Positions 1 through 5,114 of a stretch of DNA of 5,114 nt are shown here, one piece after another (position 1 is the first letter of the stretch; the number at the start of each line of letters is the position of its first letter). The position numbers were made by a program, and so were the translations under genes. The notes under the pieces were generated by a model, which had not been told where the DNA came from, ran no database searches, and was given only the letters and a program-made list of their open reading frames with translations. Source of the DNA: Candidatus Hydrogenedentota bacterium (GTDB lineage Bacteria > Hydrogenedentota > Hydrogenedentia > Hydrogenedentales > SLHB01); the NCBI GenBank assembly GCA_022706165.1, contig JAKJDA010000232.1, positions 1-5,114 of the forward strand. The letters are read 5' to 3'.

Positions 1-1916
1 TCCGCAAACGCATCGTTCACGCGCGCGATCCGCCCCAAAGGCATTTCGGAAAGAAACTGCGATTCCTCCGCCGCCCTCGTCTCGCCAAACGCCATCCGTT
101 CCCGGGCCGCCACGAGAGTCAGGCGTTTGCGCGCACGCGTCATCGCGACATAACACAGCCGCCGCTCTTCCTCGATTTCACTCTCGCTGTGAAACGCGCT
201 CGCATGCGGCAACAAGCCCTGCTCCAAACCTACCAGGAAAACTTCGTCGAACTCAAGGCCCTTGGCGGCATGACAGGTAATCAACGTGACCAACGGCTTC
301 TCCGGGTCATAGGCATCCAGGTCCGAATACAGCGCCAGTTCCTGCAAAAAATCGGCAAGCCCCCCATTGCCTTCGCCGCGGACATTGTCGTGCTGCGCAC
401 AGGCGGACACAAATTCGTCCACGATCTCAAGGCGATCCCGAAAATCGCGTTCGTCGGTTTCCTGGACGTATTCGCGATACCCCGTCGCGTCAAGTAAACG
501 GACGGCCAGGTCTTCCACGGTCGCCTCGCGCGAAAACAGCGCCAATTCGTCGATCATATGCACAAACGCGCCCAACCCTTCGCGTACTCGCGCCGAGAAG
601 GTCTGGTCGTGTTCGACCTCGCGCAAGACCTGAGACAGGGGCAGGGAACGCGTGCGGGCATATTCTTCCAGGCGATCCATTGTGACGCCGCCGATCCCCC
701 GCGCGGGCACATTGATGATGCGGCGCAGGGCCTCATCGTCGTTGGGATTGATGAGTAGCCGCAGGTACGCGAGGATGTCCTTCACCTCCTTGCGGCTGTA
801 AAATTGCGTGCCCCCAATGAGAACATACGGCAGCGCTTTACGGCGCAGGGCCTCTTCGAACAATCGCGACTGCCCGTTCGTCCGGAAAAGCACCGCCACG
901 GATCCGTCGCTTTCACGGCGCTGGAAAATCTCGTCAACCACGAACCGCGCCTCGTCCCGATCGTCATCCGCGCGATAAAACCGGACCGGATCGCCCCCCT
1001 CCTGCGCCGTCCACAACGTCTTGCCAAGACGATTCAGATTGTTCGCAACCAGTGCATTGGCGGCATCGAGGATCGGCTTCGCGCTGCGATAATTTTGCTC
1101 AAGACGAAAAACGCGCGCGTCGGGAAAGTCTTTTTCAAAGTTCAGGATATTGGCAATGTTCGCGCCCCGCCAAGAATAAATGCTCTGGTCCTCGTCGCCG
1201 ACGACAAAGAGATTCTTGTGCGGTTCGCTGAGGCGCTGCGCCATGACGTACTGCGCATGGTTGGTGTCCTGGTACTCATCGACGTGAACATAACGATACC
1301 GGCGCGCATAGCGATCGCGGACATCCGGAAAGTCCAGAAACAGCCGCGCCGCCAGGACCAGCAGATCATCATAATCCACCGCATTGGCGCGCGCGAGCGC
1401 CTCGTGATATTTCTGCCACAACAGCCGCAACGCCTCCTCGTCCGGCTCGGCAGGAACACCTGCGGCATCCGGAACCTGGAGGTCTTGTTTCAGGCGGCTG
1501 ATCCAGCTCATGGCCCTTCGAGGCAACAGCTTGGGACTGCCCGACGGCAAATCCTTGATGAGCCTCTTCATGAGGCTTACCTGATCAGAATCATCAAAAA
1601 TCGTGAACGCGCTCGAACGTCCGATCTTATCTATCTCGCGTCGTAAAATGTACAACCCAAACGAATGGAACGTGCCCACCCACGCCCCAAGCCGTTGGAC
1701 GCCAAGACGGGACGCCGTGCGCGCCTTCATCTCGTTCGCGGCGCGGTTCGTGAAGGTCAACGCGAGCAGATTGCGCGGGTCGACGCCGCGCTCGCTCACG
1801 AGGTAGGCCAGCCGCTCAACAATGACCCGCGTCTTGCCGGACCCCGCGCCTGCCAGGACCAGCGCCGGACCGTCTCCTTGAGTCACCGCAAGCCGTTGCG
1901 CTTCATTTAGATGCAT
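1..1916 (-). CDS. uvrD: UvrD/PcrA/Rep-family ATP-dependent 3'-5' DNA helicase (C-terminus beyond window)
   Basis: Superfamily 1A helicase that translocates 3'-5' on single-stranded DNA in repair or replication restart. I translated 638 uninterrupted codons. Motifs seen in order: Walker A AGAGSGKT (22-29, Lys28), motif Ia TFTNRAANEMKAR (54-66), GTFHSF (81-86), Walker B DEYQD (213-217), motif III GDEDQSIYSWRGA (240-252), motif IV LEQNYRS (272-278), 2B-domain NPNDDEALRRIINVPARGIG (390-409), motif V TCHAAKGLEF (547-556) and motif VI EEERRLCYVAMTRAR (582-596). The protein runs past FLSEMP (about 621-626), where helicase domain 2A normally ends, so only the variable C-terminal tail is missing. The ATG at 1916 puts LNEAQ just ahead of Walker A, as in the family, and no in-frame ATG, GTG or TTG lies in the codons just upstream. 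There is no strong Shine-Dalgarno; AGGA lies 14 nt upstream. Cys548 in motif V is unusual. UvrD, PcrA and Rep cannot be separated safely without the C-terminus. Confidence 0.96.
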   Translation of the reverse strand, partial: MHLNEAQRLAVTQGDGPALVLAGAGSGKTRVIVERLAYLVSERGVDPRNLLALTFTNRAANEMKARTASRLGVQRLGAWVGTFHSFGLYILRREIDKIGRSSAFTIFDDSDQVSLMKRLIKDLPSGSPKLLPRRAMSWISRLKQDLQVPDAAGVPAEPDEEALRLLWQKYHEALARANAVDYDDLLVLAARLFLDFPDVRDRYARRYRYVHVDEYQDTNHAQYVMAQRLSEPHKNLFVVGDEDQSIYSWRGANIANILNFEKDFPDARVFRLEQNYRSAKPILDAANALVANNLNRLGKTLWTAQEGGDPVRFYRADDDRDEARFVVDEIFQRRESDGSVAVLFRTNGQSRLFEEALRRKALPYVLIGGTQFYSRKEVKDILAYLRLLINPNDDEALRRIINVPARGIGGVTMDRLEEYARTRSLPLSQVLREVEHDQTFSARVREGLGAFVHMIDELALFSREATVEDLAVRLLDATGYREYVQETDERDFRDRLEIVDEFVSACAQHDNVRGEGNGGLADFLQELALYSDLDAYDPEKPLVTLITCHAAKGLEFDEVFLVGLEQGLLPHASAFHSESEIEEERRLCYVAMTRARKRLTLVAARERMAFGETRAAEESQFLSEMPLGRIARVNDAFA

Positions 1917-1984
1917 AGGAAGAATGGAAGTCCTGTGTGTGGCGGCGATTCCTGCGTTCGCCGCGCCGGGCGGCGAGAAACGCT

Positions 1985-2013
1985 ATCCTAATGGGCCGAG
2001 ACGGCCATGTCAA
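1985..2013 (-). promoter_or_regulatory. Sigma70-type promoter of the helicase gene
   Basis: On the minus strand, a perfect -35 hexamer TTGACA (2013-2008) is followed after exactly 17 nt by TAGGAT (1990-1985), a 4/6 match to TATAAT. Transcription would start near 1978 and give a leader of about 60 nt before the ATG at 1916. I see no LexA box of the E. coli type (CTGT-N8-ACAG) or the Bacillus type (GAAC-N4-GTTC) nearby, so SOS control is not supported here. Confidence 0.65.
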
Positions 2014-2076
2014 GCGCCGCAAGAAAGGCCGATAGGCGCCGGCATTATAAGGATGTCATAATCATCTAGCACGAAC

Positions 2077-2093
2077 ATGAGGGGTTTCCTCAT
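2077..2093. other. Short inverted repeat between the two divergent promoters
   Basis: ATGAGG (2077-2082) and CCTCAT (2088-2093) are perfect 6-bp arms around a 5-nt loop. No T run follows on either strand, so this is unlikely to be an intrinsic terminator. It lies between the helicase -35 and the small gene's -35, where it could be a protein-binding site, or it may be chance. Confidence 0.35.
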
Positions 2094-2108
2094 AGAAAAA
2101 CCGCAGCG

Positions 2109-2134
2109 AGAAGGTTGACTCCTTCTTCATGAAG
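2109..2134 (+). promoter_or_regulatory. Candidate operator: overlapping inverted repeats in the promoter
   Basis: Two symmetric elements overlap in this promoter. AGAAGG (2109-2114) and CCTTCT (2121-2126) are perfect arms that frame the -35 hexamer TTGACT exactly. CTTCATGAAG (2125-2134) is a perfect 10-bp palindrome in the spacer between -35 and -10. Dyads placed this way are typical of repressor sites, but no regulator is encoded nearby and the binding protein is unknown. Confidence 0.35.
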
Positions 2135-2144
2135 TATGTACGAT
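2115..2144 (+). promoter_or_regulatory. Sigma70-type promoter of the small basic-protein gene
   Basis: TTGACT (2115-2120, 5/6 match to TTGACA) is followed after 18 nt by TACGAT (2139-2144, 4/6 match to TATAAT). Transcription would start near 2151 and leave a leader of about 46 nt before the ATG at 2197. The promoter faces away from the helicase promoter, so the 280-bp spacer is a divergent control region. Confidence 0.55.
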
Positions 2145-2184
2145 GATGGCCGGATCAAAATGGGTTTTCTAACGTTTGTTTAAC

Positions 2185-2189
2185 AGGAG
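2185..2189 (+). promoter_or_regulatory. Ribosome binding site that sets the start of the small gene
   Basis: AGGAG lies 7 nt ahead of the ATG at 2197. It decides against an in-frame TTG at 2176, which lies upstream of this site and would add seven residues with no Shine-Dalgarno sequence of its own. Confidence 0.75.
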
Positions 2190-2196
2190 CGCTAAT

Positions 2197-2601
2197 ATGG
2201 CCATTCGAGTGCTTACTAAAAAAGAGGCGGACGAACTAGGACTGGTTCCCCGCAAAACCGCCGACGCGGGCAAGGCAAAACGCCTGAACCCGCACGTTGC
2301 CGAGATCATGGAACAAGTCAAAGGCACGAAGCCGGGGCAGTTTTTGGTGTATGAGCCCTCGGACAAAAAAAGTTTCCAAACCCAAATCTTGCGAATCCGC
2401 CAGGCCTTCGATCTGCTGACCAAGCCATGGCCGTTCACGCGTCCCATGGAAGGCGGCAAGCGAACGGCCATCAAGATTCTCTCCAAAGCCGATTCCTTCG
2501 AACAATATCCGCAGCAGGAAATGGCCCCCAAAGAGAAAGCGGCTTCCGAAAAAACCAAGAAGACGGGGCGGGGAGCCGGGCGCAGCAAAAAGCGCAAGTG
2601 A
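2197..2601 (+). CDS. Small hypothetical protein with a lysine/arginine-rich C-terminal tail (134 aa)
   Basis: I do not recognise this family. The protein appears to have two parts. Residues 1 to about 108 look folded: a charged N-terminus (MAIRVLTKKEADELGLVPRK), a predicted helix near 31-43, a PGQFLVYEP strand, a helix around SFQTQILRIRQAFDLL, and a segment with W..TRP.EGGKRTAIKIL. Residues 109-134 are low-complexity, with 11 Lys/Arg in 26 residues, ending GRGAGRSKKRK. Such tails resemble histone H1-like or AT-hook-like extensions and usually bind nucleic acid. The helix followed by an R/K-rich strand also recalls small DNA-binding domains, but this is inference. There is no signal peptide or membrane segment, so it is probably cytoplasmic. 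It is monocistronic as far as visible, with its own promoter and a good ribosome binding site. The coding evidence is the ribosome binding site, the promoter and the protein-like composition. Confidence 0.85.
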   Translation: MAIRVLTKKEADELGLVPRKTADAGKAKRLNPHVAEIMEQVKGTKPGQFLVYEPSDKKSFQTQILRIRQAFDLLTKPWPFTRPMEGGKRTAIKILSKADSFEQYPQQEMAPKEKAASEKTKKTGRGAGRSKKRK

Positions 2602-2795
2602 CTTCCCCATCGCCAAACGTGAAGCCCTGCAGGGGACTGACGTATGCCGCCACAACACAGGCTCAGGGCGGATCGATTGGCATGTGTCACAAAATCCCAA
2701 ATCACTGAACGCCACGATCCACGCCGATCTTGAACCTGTAACCAGTGTCCAGGCGCGCATGCGATTCCCCCTCTTGGATAAAAGTCTCAGCCCAT

Positions 2796-2850
2796 TCAAA
2801 AATGCTATTTATAATAAAAACATTCTGACTATATAATATTTTATCGTTAT
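2796..2850. other. AT-rich island with a candidate promoter
   Basis: Only about one base in six is G or C here, in sharp contrast to the GC-rich flanks. On the plus strand it contains a perfect TATAAT (2832-2837), with TTTATA (2808-2813, 4/6 match to TTGACA) 18 nt upstream. A transcript starting near 2844 would carry about 295 nt before the CotH start. The A+T richness alone makes chance promoter-like matches likely on both strands. Confidence 0.4.
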
Positions 2851-2880
2851 TCACTGGAATTCTGGATTCGACGCATCCTC

Positions 2881-2900
2881 CAAAACAGGCGGTTTTGTTT
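2881..2900 (+). other. Short stem-loop, possible weak terminator
   Basis: CAAAAC (2881-2886) pairs with GTTTTG (2892-2897) around a 5-nt AGGCG loop, and TTT follows. The stem has only two G-C pairs and the T run is short, so termination would be weak. If functional, it would attenuate transcripts that start in the AT-rich island just upstream. Confidence 0.2.
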
Positions 2901-2980
2901 GCCAAAAGCCTTTCGTTGTGTCATACTGAGCCACACGAGGTAGAGGCGAGGGTGTCCGGCGATGGGCATGTCCGAGAAGA
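2901..2980. repeat. Possible degenerate interspersed intergenic repeat
   Basis: Read on the minus strand, this stretch contains GGCTCAGTATGACACAACG. That resembles the CTCAGAATGACA-type ends of short dispersed repeats I recall from many environmental bacterial genomes. The stretch also has TGTCCG twice, 10 nt apart (near 2953 and 2969). Only one copy lies in this window, so its repeat status is an inference from resemblance. Confidence 0.2.
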
Positions 2981-3031
2981 GATAGTGTGCACTACGGCGC
3001 AGCCCACCCAAAAACCCTACGGCGCGCGAAC

Positions 3032-3037
3032 TATAAT
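3032..3037 (+). promoter_or_regulatory. Candidate -10 element for the CotH gene
   Basis: A perfect TATAAT lies about 100 nt upstream of the CotH start. The -35 region at the right spacing (about 3009-3014, CAAAAA) is a poor match, so this would need an activator or another sigma contact. It is the nearest TATAAT to the gene; the alternative is the one in the AT-rich island at 2832. Confidence 0.35.
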
Positions 3038-3080
3038 GCCCCACAAAACTAAGCGGGGAGCCAACGCCAACCGACCCCAT

Positions 3081-3094
3081 TCGCATGCATGCGA
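3081..3094. repeat. 14-bp perfect palindrome upstream of the CotH gene
   Basis: TCGCATGCATGCGA is fully self-complementary across 14 bp. It lies downstream of the TATAAT at 3032 and 34 bp before the CotH ribosome binding site. It would sit in the leader or just past the transcription start, a position typical of a dimeric repressor site. No regulator is visible in the window. Confidence 0.45.
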
Positions 3095-3127
3095 CGGACG
3101 GTTGTCCATTTCCCAAACCAAAGGGAC

Positions 3128-3132
3128 AGGAG
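3128..3132 (+). promoter_or_regulatory. Ribosome binding site of the CotH gene
   Basis: AGGAG is followed by 7 nt and then tandem ATG codons at 3140 and 3143. The spacing favours the first ATG, though the second (10 nt away) is possible and would remove only one residue. Confidence 0.75.
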
Positions 3133-3139
3133 AAGTGAG

Positions 3140-5114
3140 ATGATGAGGAATGCGGTGCGCAGCATAGCTTTTGTGTGGTTCGTGGGCGTCCTCTCCTTTC
3201 AGGGGCATGCCGCAGACCTTACATTCTCTCCCCTTGGGGGCCCTCACCCCTCGTCGGTTTCCGTCTCCATCGCCAATTCCGGCGCAGGCTCCGAAGTGCG
3301 TTACACAACCGATGGCAGCATTCCGACCGCAACCAGCGCGTTGTATACAACGCCCATACCGGTTTCCGCCACAACCGTCATTCGAGCGGGCGCCTTTACC
3401 GGGGGAACGGCCGTCGGCGAAGTCGTCACGGACACCTACCTTATCAACGTGAATACGTCCATTCCCATCATGTCGGTCGTGATGGCGCCGCGCGATCTAG
3501 ACCCGCACAACGTGCTGACTCCGTTGAACCGGAGCAATCCGTACGCCAACAGCCAATCCCAGGTTCATGCAGCGGCCATTTACTGGAATTCGTTTTTCTT
3601 TTCGGAGCAGCAGTGGCAGAGCTTTTTCAACACCACCGATCGAATGGGCGAGCGCCTGGCAAATGTCTCCTATTGGGAAACCGGCGGCGTCAAAGCCTTT
3701 CAAGCCGACACGGGAATGCGCATGCACGGCGGCGCTTCACGCCAGAATGACACGATGAAAAAATCATTCCGGTTCTATTTTAGATCGGAATATGGCCCTG
3801 GCAAGCTCGATTACAAGATCTTCGCGACATCCGATGTCGCGCGATTCGACAAACTCGTCTTCCGAGGCAACTACAACGACGGATGGTCGCACAGCAAGTT
3901 TCCCTCCAACATCGACAATCAGACCACCTTGGCCTGCTACATCCGAGACCCGTTGACGCGCGCTCTGCGACGCGAAATGGGCGATCTCGCCGGACACGAC
4001 GCATGGTGCATGGTCTATCTCAACGGCGAACCATGGGGTCTCTACAATACGACCGAGCGTTACGACGACAACTGGCTCAAGGATTACACCGGCAAGACCG
4101 ATTGGGACTTGATCGGCATATCGGATGTTGGGGCGACCGGCAACGACAAGGATCCCTTGCCGCATGGCGCGGACGAGGTGAAAGAGGGCGATGCCGCGGC
4201 ATGGCAATCCTTCGTGACGGCATACGTCACCAACGGCACGAACGCCAACCCCAGCGGGCTCACCGGCAACGCCTATCTCGCTGCGGTTCAGAACCACATC
4301 GATATCGAGAACTTCACCAACTACATGATCCTGAACATTTGGAACGGGAACTGCGATTGGCCGCACCACAACGCCTTTGTCGCGCGCGAGCGCACGGCGG
4401 GGGCCAAGTGGATTTTCATCGACTGGGACACCGAATCGGCCTATGGCGGGGGAGGAGCGGGCAGCGCGGACGTGTGGGGCGACGGGCGCGCGGTCAATTA
4501 CAACGCCATGGCGCGGTGCACCGATCAGCGGATGCGCTTCACCAACTTGTTGCGCCAACTGCTGGGCAGTCCGGATTACCGGAACTACTTCGCCCAACGC
4601 ATGGACATTTTGCTCAACTCGATCCTCGCGCCATCGCACATCAACGCCCGGGCGGATGAAATGGCGGCGGATATCCGCTCGGCAATGCCCTTCGAAAAAC
4701 AGGTGTGGCAGCAGGTCCACACCGTGGACACCTGGGAAACAGCCCTTGTCACCATGAAGACATGGAACAGCGATCGCACGCCGTACGTGCGACAACACGT
4801 GCGCGACCATGCCCTGATGCCCAACGTCACGGGGTGGGCCGACGTCACAATCGCCGCGCCGCCGACGGGCGGAGGGAGGGTCAAGGTTCAGACCCTGGAG
4901 CCAGAGTCCTATCCCATGACCGGAACCTTTTTCACCGGCGTGCCGTTGACGCTCGAGGCCATTCCCGACACCGGATACGTCTTTTCGGGTTGGACGGATG
5001 GCGATCCCTCCGGAGCAACGCGCACCTTCACGCATACGGGCCGCTTTCCGTCAGCGCCAATTTCACGTTGGATGGAGAGCCGCCTCATCTGCTGGCCGCC
5101 GAATTCGGACGCGG
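3140..5114 (+). CDS. Secreted CotH-kinase family protein with beta-sandwich and InlB-like repeat domains (3' end beyond window)
   Basis: The frame is open for 658 codons to the window edge. Residues 1-24 look like a Sec signal peptide: MMRNAVR, a hydrophobic stretch SIAFVWFVGVLSF, and cleavage after GHA. Residues about 27-105 match the chitobiase/beta-hexosaminidase C-terminal-like domain (VRYTTDGSIP at 53-62, then a Y..P...ATTVIRAGAF pattern), often found in extracellular proteins. Residues about 108-555 form a CotH domain: IPIMSVVM (108-115), RMHGGASRQ (194-202), KKSFRF (207-212), NGEPWGLYNTTERYD (295-309) and IFIDWDTES (425-433), whose acidic residues plausibly bind metal. CotH proteins are atypical protein kinases first known from Bacillus spore coats; the substrate here is unknown. 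Residues about 568-634 begin an InlB-like beta repeat (GGGRVKVQ, then TLEAIPDTGYVFSGWTDG). From about residue 634 the frame no longer matches that repeat, suggesting a frameshift. The protein is probably cell-surface or exported. Confidence 0.92.
   Translation, partial: MMRNAVRSIAFVWFVGVLSFQGHAADLTFSPLGGPHPSSVSVSIANSGAGSEVRYTTDGSIPTATSALYTTPIPVSATTVIRAGAFTGGTAVGEVVTDTYLINVNTSIPIMSVVMAPRDLDPHNVLTPLNRSNPYANSQSQVHAAAIYWNSFFFSEQQWQSFFNTTDRMGERLANVSYWETGGVKAFQADTGMRMHGGASRQNDTMKKSFRFYFRSEYGPGKLDYKIFATSDVARFDKLVFRGNYNDGWSHSKFPSNIDNQTTLACYIRDPLTRALRREMGDLAGHDAWCMVYLNGEPWGLYNTTERYDDNWLKDYTGKTDWDLIGISDVGATGNDKDPLPHGADEVKEGDAAAWQSFVTAYVTNGTNANPSGLTGNAYLAAVQNHIDIENFTNYMILNIWNGNCDWPHHNAFVARERTAGAKWIFIDWDTESAYGGGGAGSADVWGDGRAVNYNAMARCTDQRMRFTNLLRQLLGSPDYRNYFAQRMDILLNSILAPSHINARADEMAADIRSAMPFEKQVWQQVHTVDTWETALVTMKTWNSDRTPYVRQHVRDHALMPNVTGWADVTIAAPPTGGGRVKVQTLEPESYPMTGTFFTGVPLTLEAIPDTGYVFSGWTDGDPSGATRTFTHTGRFPSAPISRWMESRLICWPPNSDA
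5038..5041 (+). other. Apparent frameshift in the C-terminal repeat of the CotH gene
   Basis: Up to 5040 the frame reads SGATRTFTHTG, as expected for an InlB-like repeat. It then gives RFPSAPISRWMESRLICWPP, which is unlike the family. The frame starting at 5041 instead reads PLSVSANFTLDGEPPHLLAA, the usual last strand (S.S.NFTLDGE) of such a repeat. One extra G in the GGG at 5038-5040 would join the two as THTG-PLSVSANF. Both frames stay open to the window edge, so the effect on the protein's end cannot be seen. Confidence 0.7.

Larger units (their letters stand above)
2602..3139. other. Long intergenic region without a convincing gene
   Basis: About 540 bp separate the small gene from the CotH gene. 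Open frames exist on both strands (minus 2702-2905, minus 2847-3116, plus 2895-3143), but they overlap one another, lack ribosome binding sites and read as unlikely proteins. No tRNA or rRNA is evident. A perfect palindrome CCCTGCAGGG (2625-2634) follows the small gene's stop. It has almost no loop and no T run, so I do not call it a terminator. Distinct elements in the region are listed separately. Confidence 0.6.

Noticed and set aside
721..858. A 14-base direct repeat (CGGCGCAGGGCCTC) at 721 and 841
   Set aside because: Both copies lie inside the helicase gene and encode the same short peptide EALRR in two ordinary helices, so a chance coding coincidence is enough.
804..1646. A 280-codon plus-strand open frame inside the helicase gene
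   Set aside because: It lies opposite the helicase reading frame, whose motifs I through VI are intact on the minus strand, so this is a shadow.
1917..2013. Possible SOS (LexA) control of the helicase gene
   Set aside because: Neither the CTGT-N8-ACAG nor the GAAC-N4-GTTC pattern is present near the promoter. The closest sequence, GAACGCAGGAAT, lacks the second half-site.
2625..2634. CCCTGCAGGG palindrome after the small gene's stop, considered as a terminator
   Set aside because: The stem would be three base pairs around a 4-nt loop with no T run, which is not enough for an intrinsic terminator.
2702..2905. A 67-codon minus-strand frame across the AT-rich island
   Set aside because: Some of its protein looks superficially plausible (EWAETFIQEGESHARLDTGYRF), but I see no convincing ribosome binding site. 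It crosses the low-GC island and overlaps other chance frames.
2895..3143. An 82-codon plus-strand frame that runs into the CotH start
   Set aside because: It would start at a TTG with no ribosome binding site, spans the candidate promoter and palindrome, and has an unlikely composition.
3764..5035. A 423-codon open frame on the minus strand, opposite the CotH gene
   Set aside because: It overlaps a gene with clear domains and a good ribosome binding site. Its translation shows no recognisable domain. Long antisense frames are common in GC-rich genes with G/C-biased third positions.

Overview
This window appears to be bacterial chromosome of fairly high G+C. It holds one housekeeping gene, one small gene of unknown function and one large secreted protein. 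The left end (1-1916, minus strand) is a nearly complete superfamily 1 DNA helicase of the UvrD/PcrA/Rep group, cut off by the window edge. The middle (2197-2601, plus strand) encodes a 134-residue protein with a very basic, lysine-rich tail that I do not recognise. The right end (3140 to the window edge, plus strand) encodes a secreted protein. It starts with a signal peptide and a chitobiase/hexosaminidase C-terminal-like beta domain, continues with a CotH-type kinase domain, and ends in the start of an InlB-like beta repeat. Secreted CotH proteins that carry such extracellular beta domains are common in Planctomycetes, Verrucomicrobia, Lentisphaerae and candidate phyla such as Hydrogenedentes. 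That suggests an environmental bacterium of this kind, but no marker here fixes the phylum.

The helicase and the small gene are divergent across a 280-bp spacer. Each has a recognisable sigma70-type promoter: TTGACA-17-TAGGAT for the helicase and TTGACT-18-TACGAT for the small gene. The small gene's promoter carries a 10-bp palindrome between its two hexamers and a small inverted repeat around its -35 hexamer, which suggests regulation. A third hairpin lies between the two promoters.

A spacer of about 540 bp (2602-3139) separates the small gene from the CotH gene. I see no convincing gene in it. It holds a very AT-rich island with a perfect TATAAT, a short stem-loop, a stretch that may be a degenerate interspersed repeat, a second perfect TATAAT close to the CotH gene, and a 14-bp perfect palindrome just upstream of the CotH ribosome binding site.

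The strongest anomaly is at the far right. The CotH reading frame stays open, but near 5038-5041 the protein stops looking like the beta repeat, and the match continues in another frame. This indicates a one-base loss in a short G run, either a true frameshift or a sequence error. The three genes do not form an obvious pathway, and I see no defence system, mobile element, CRISPR array or RNA gene.
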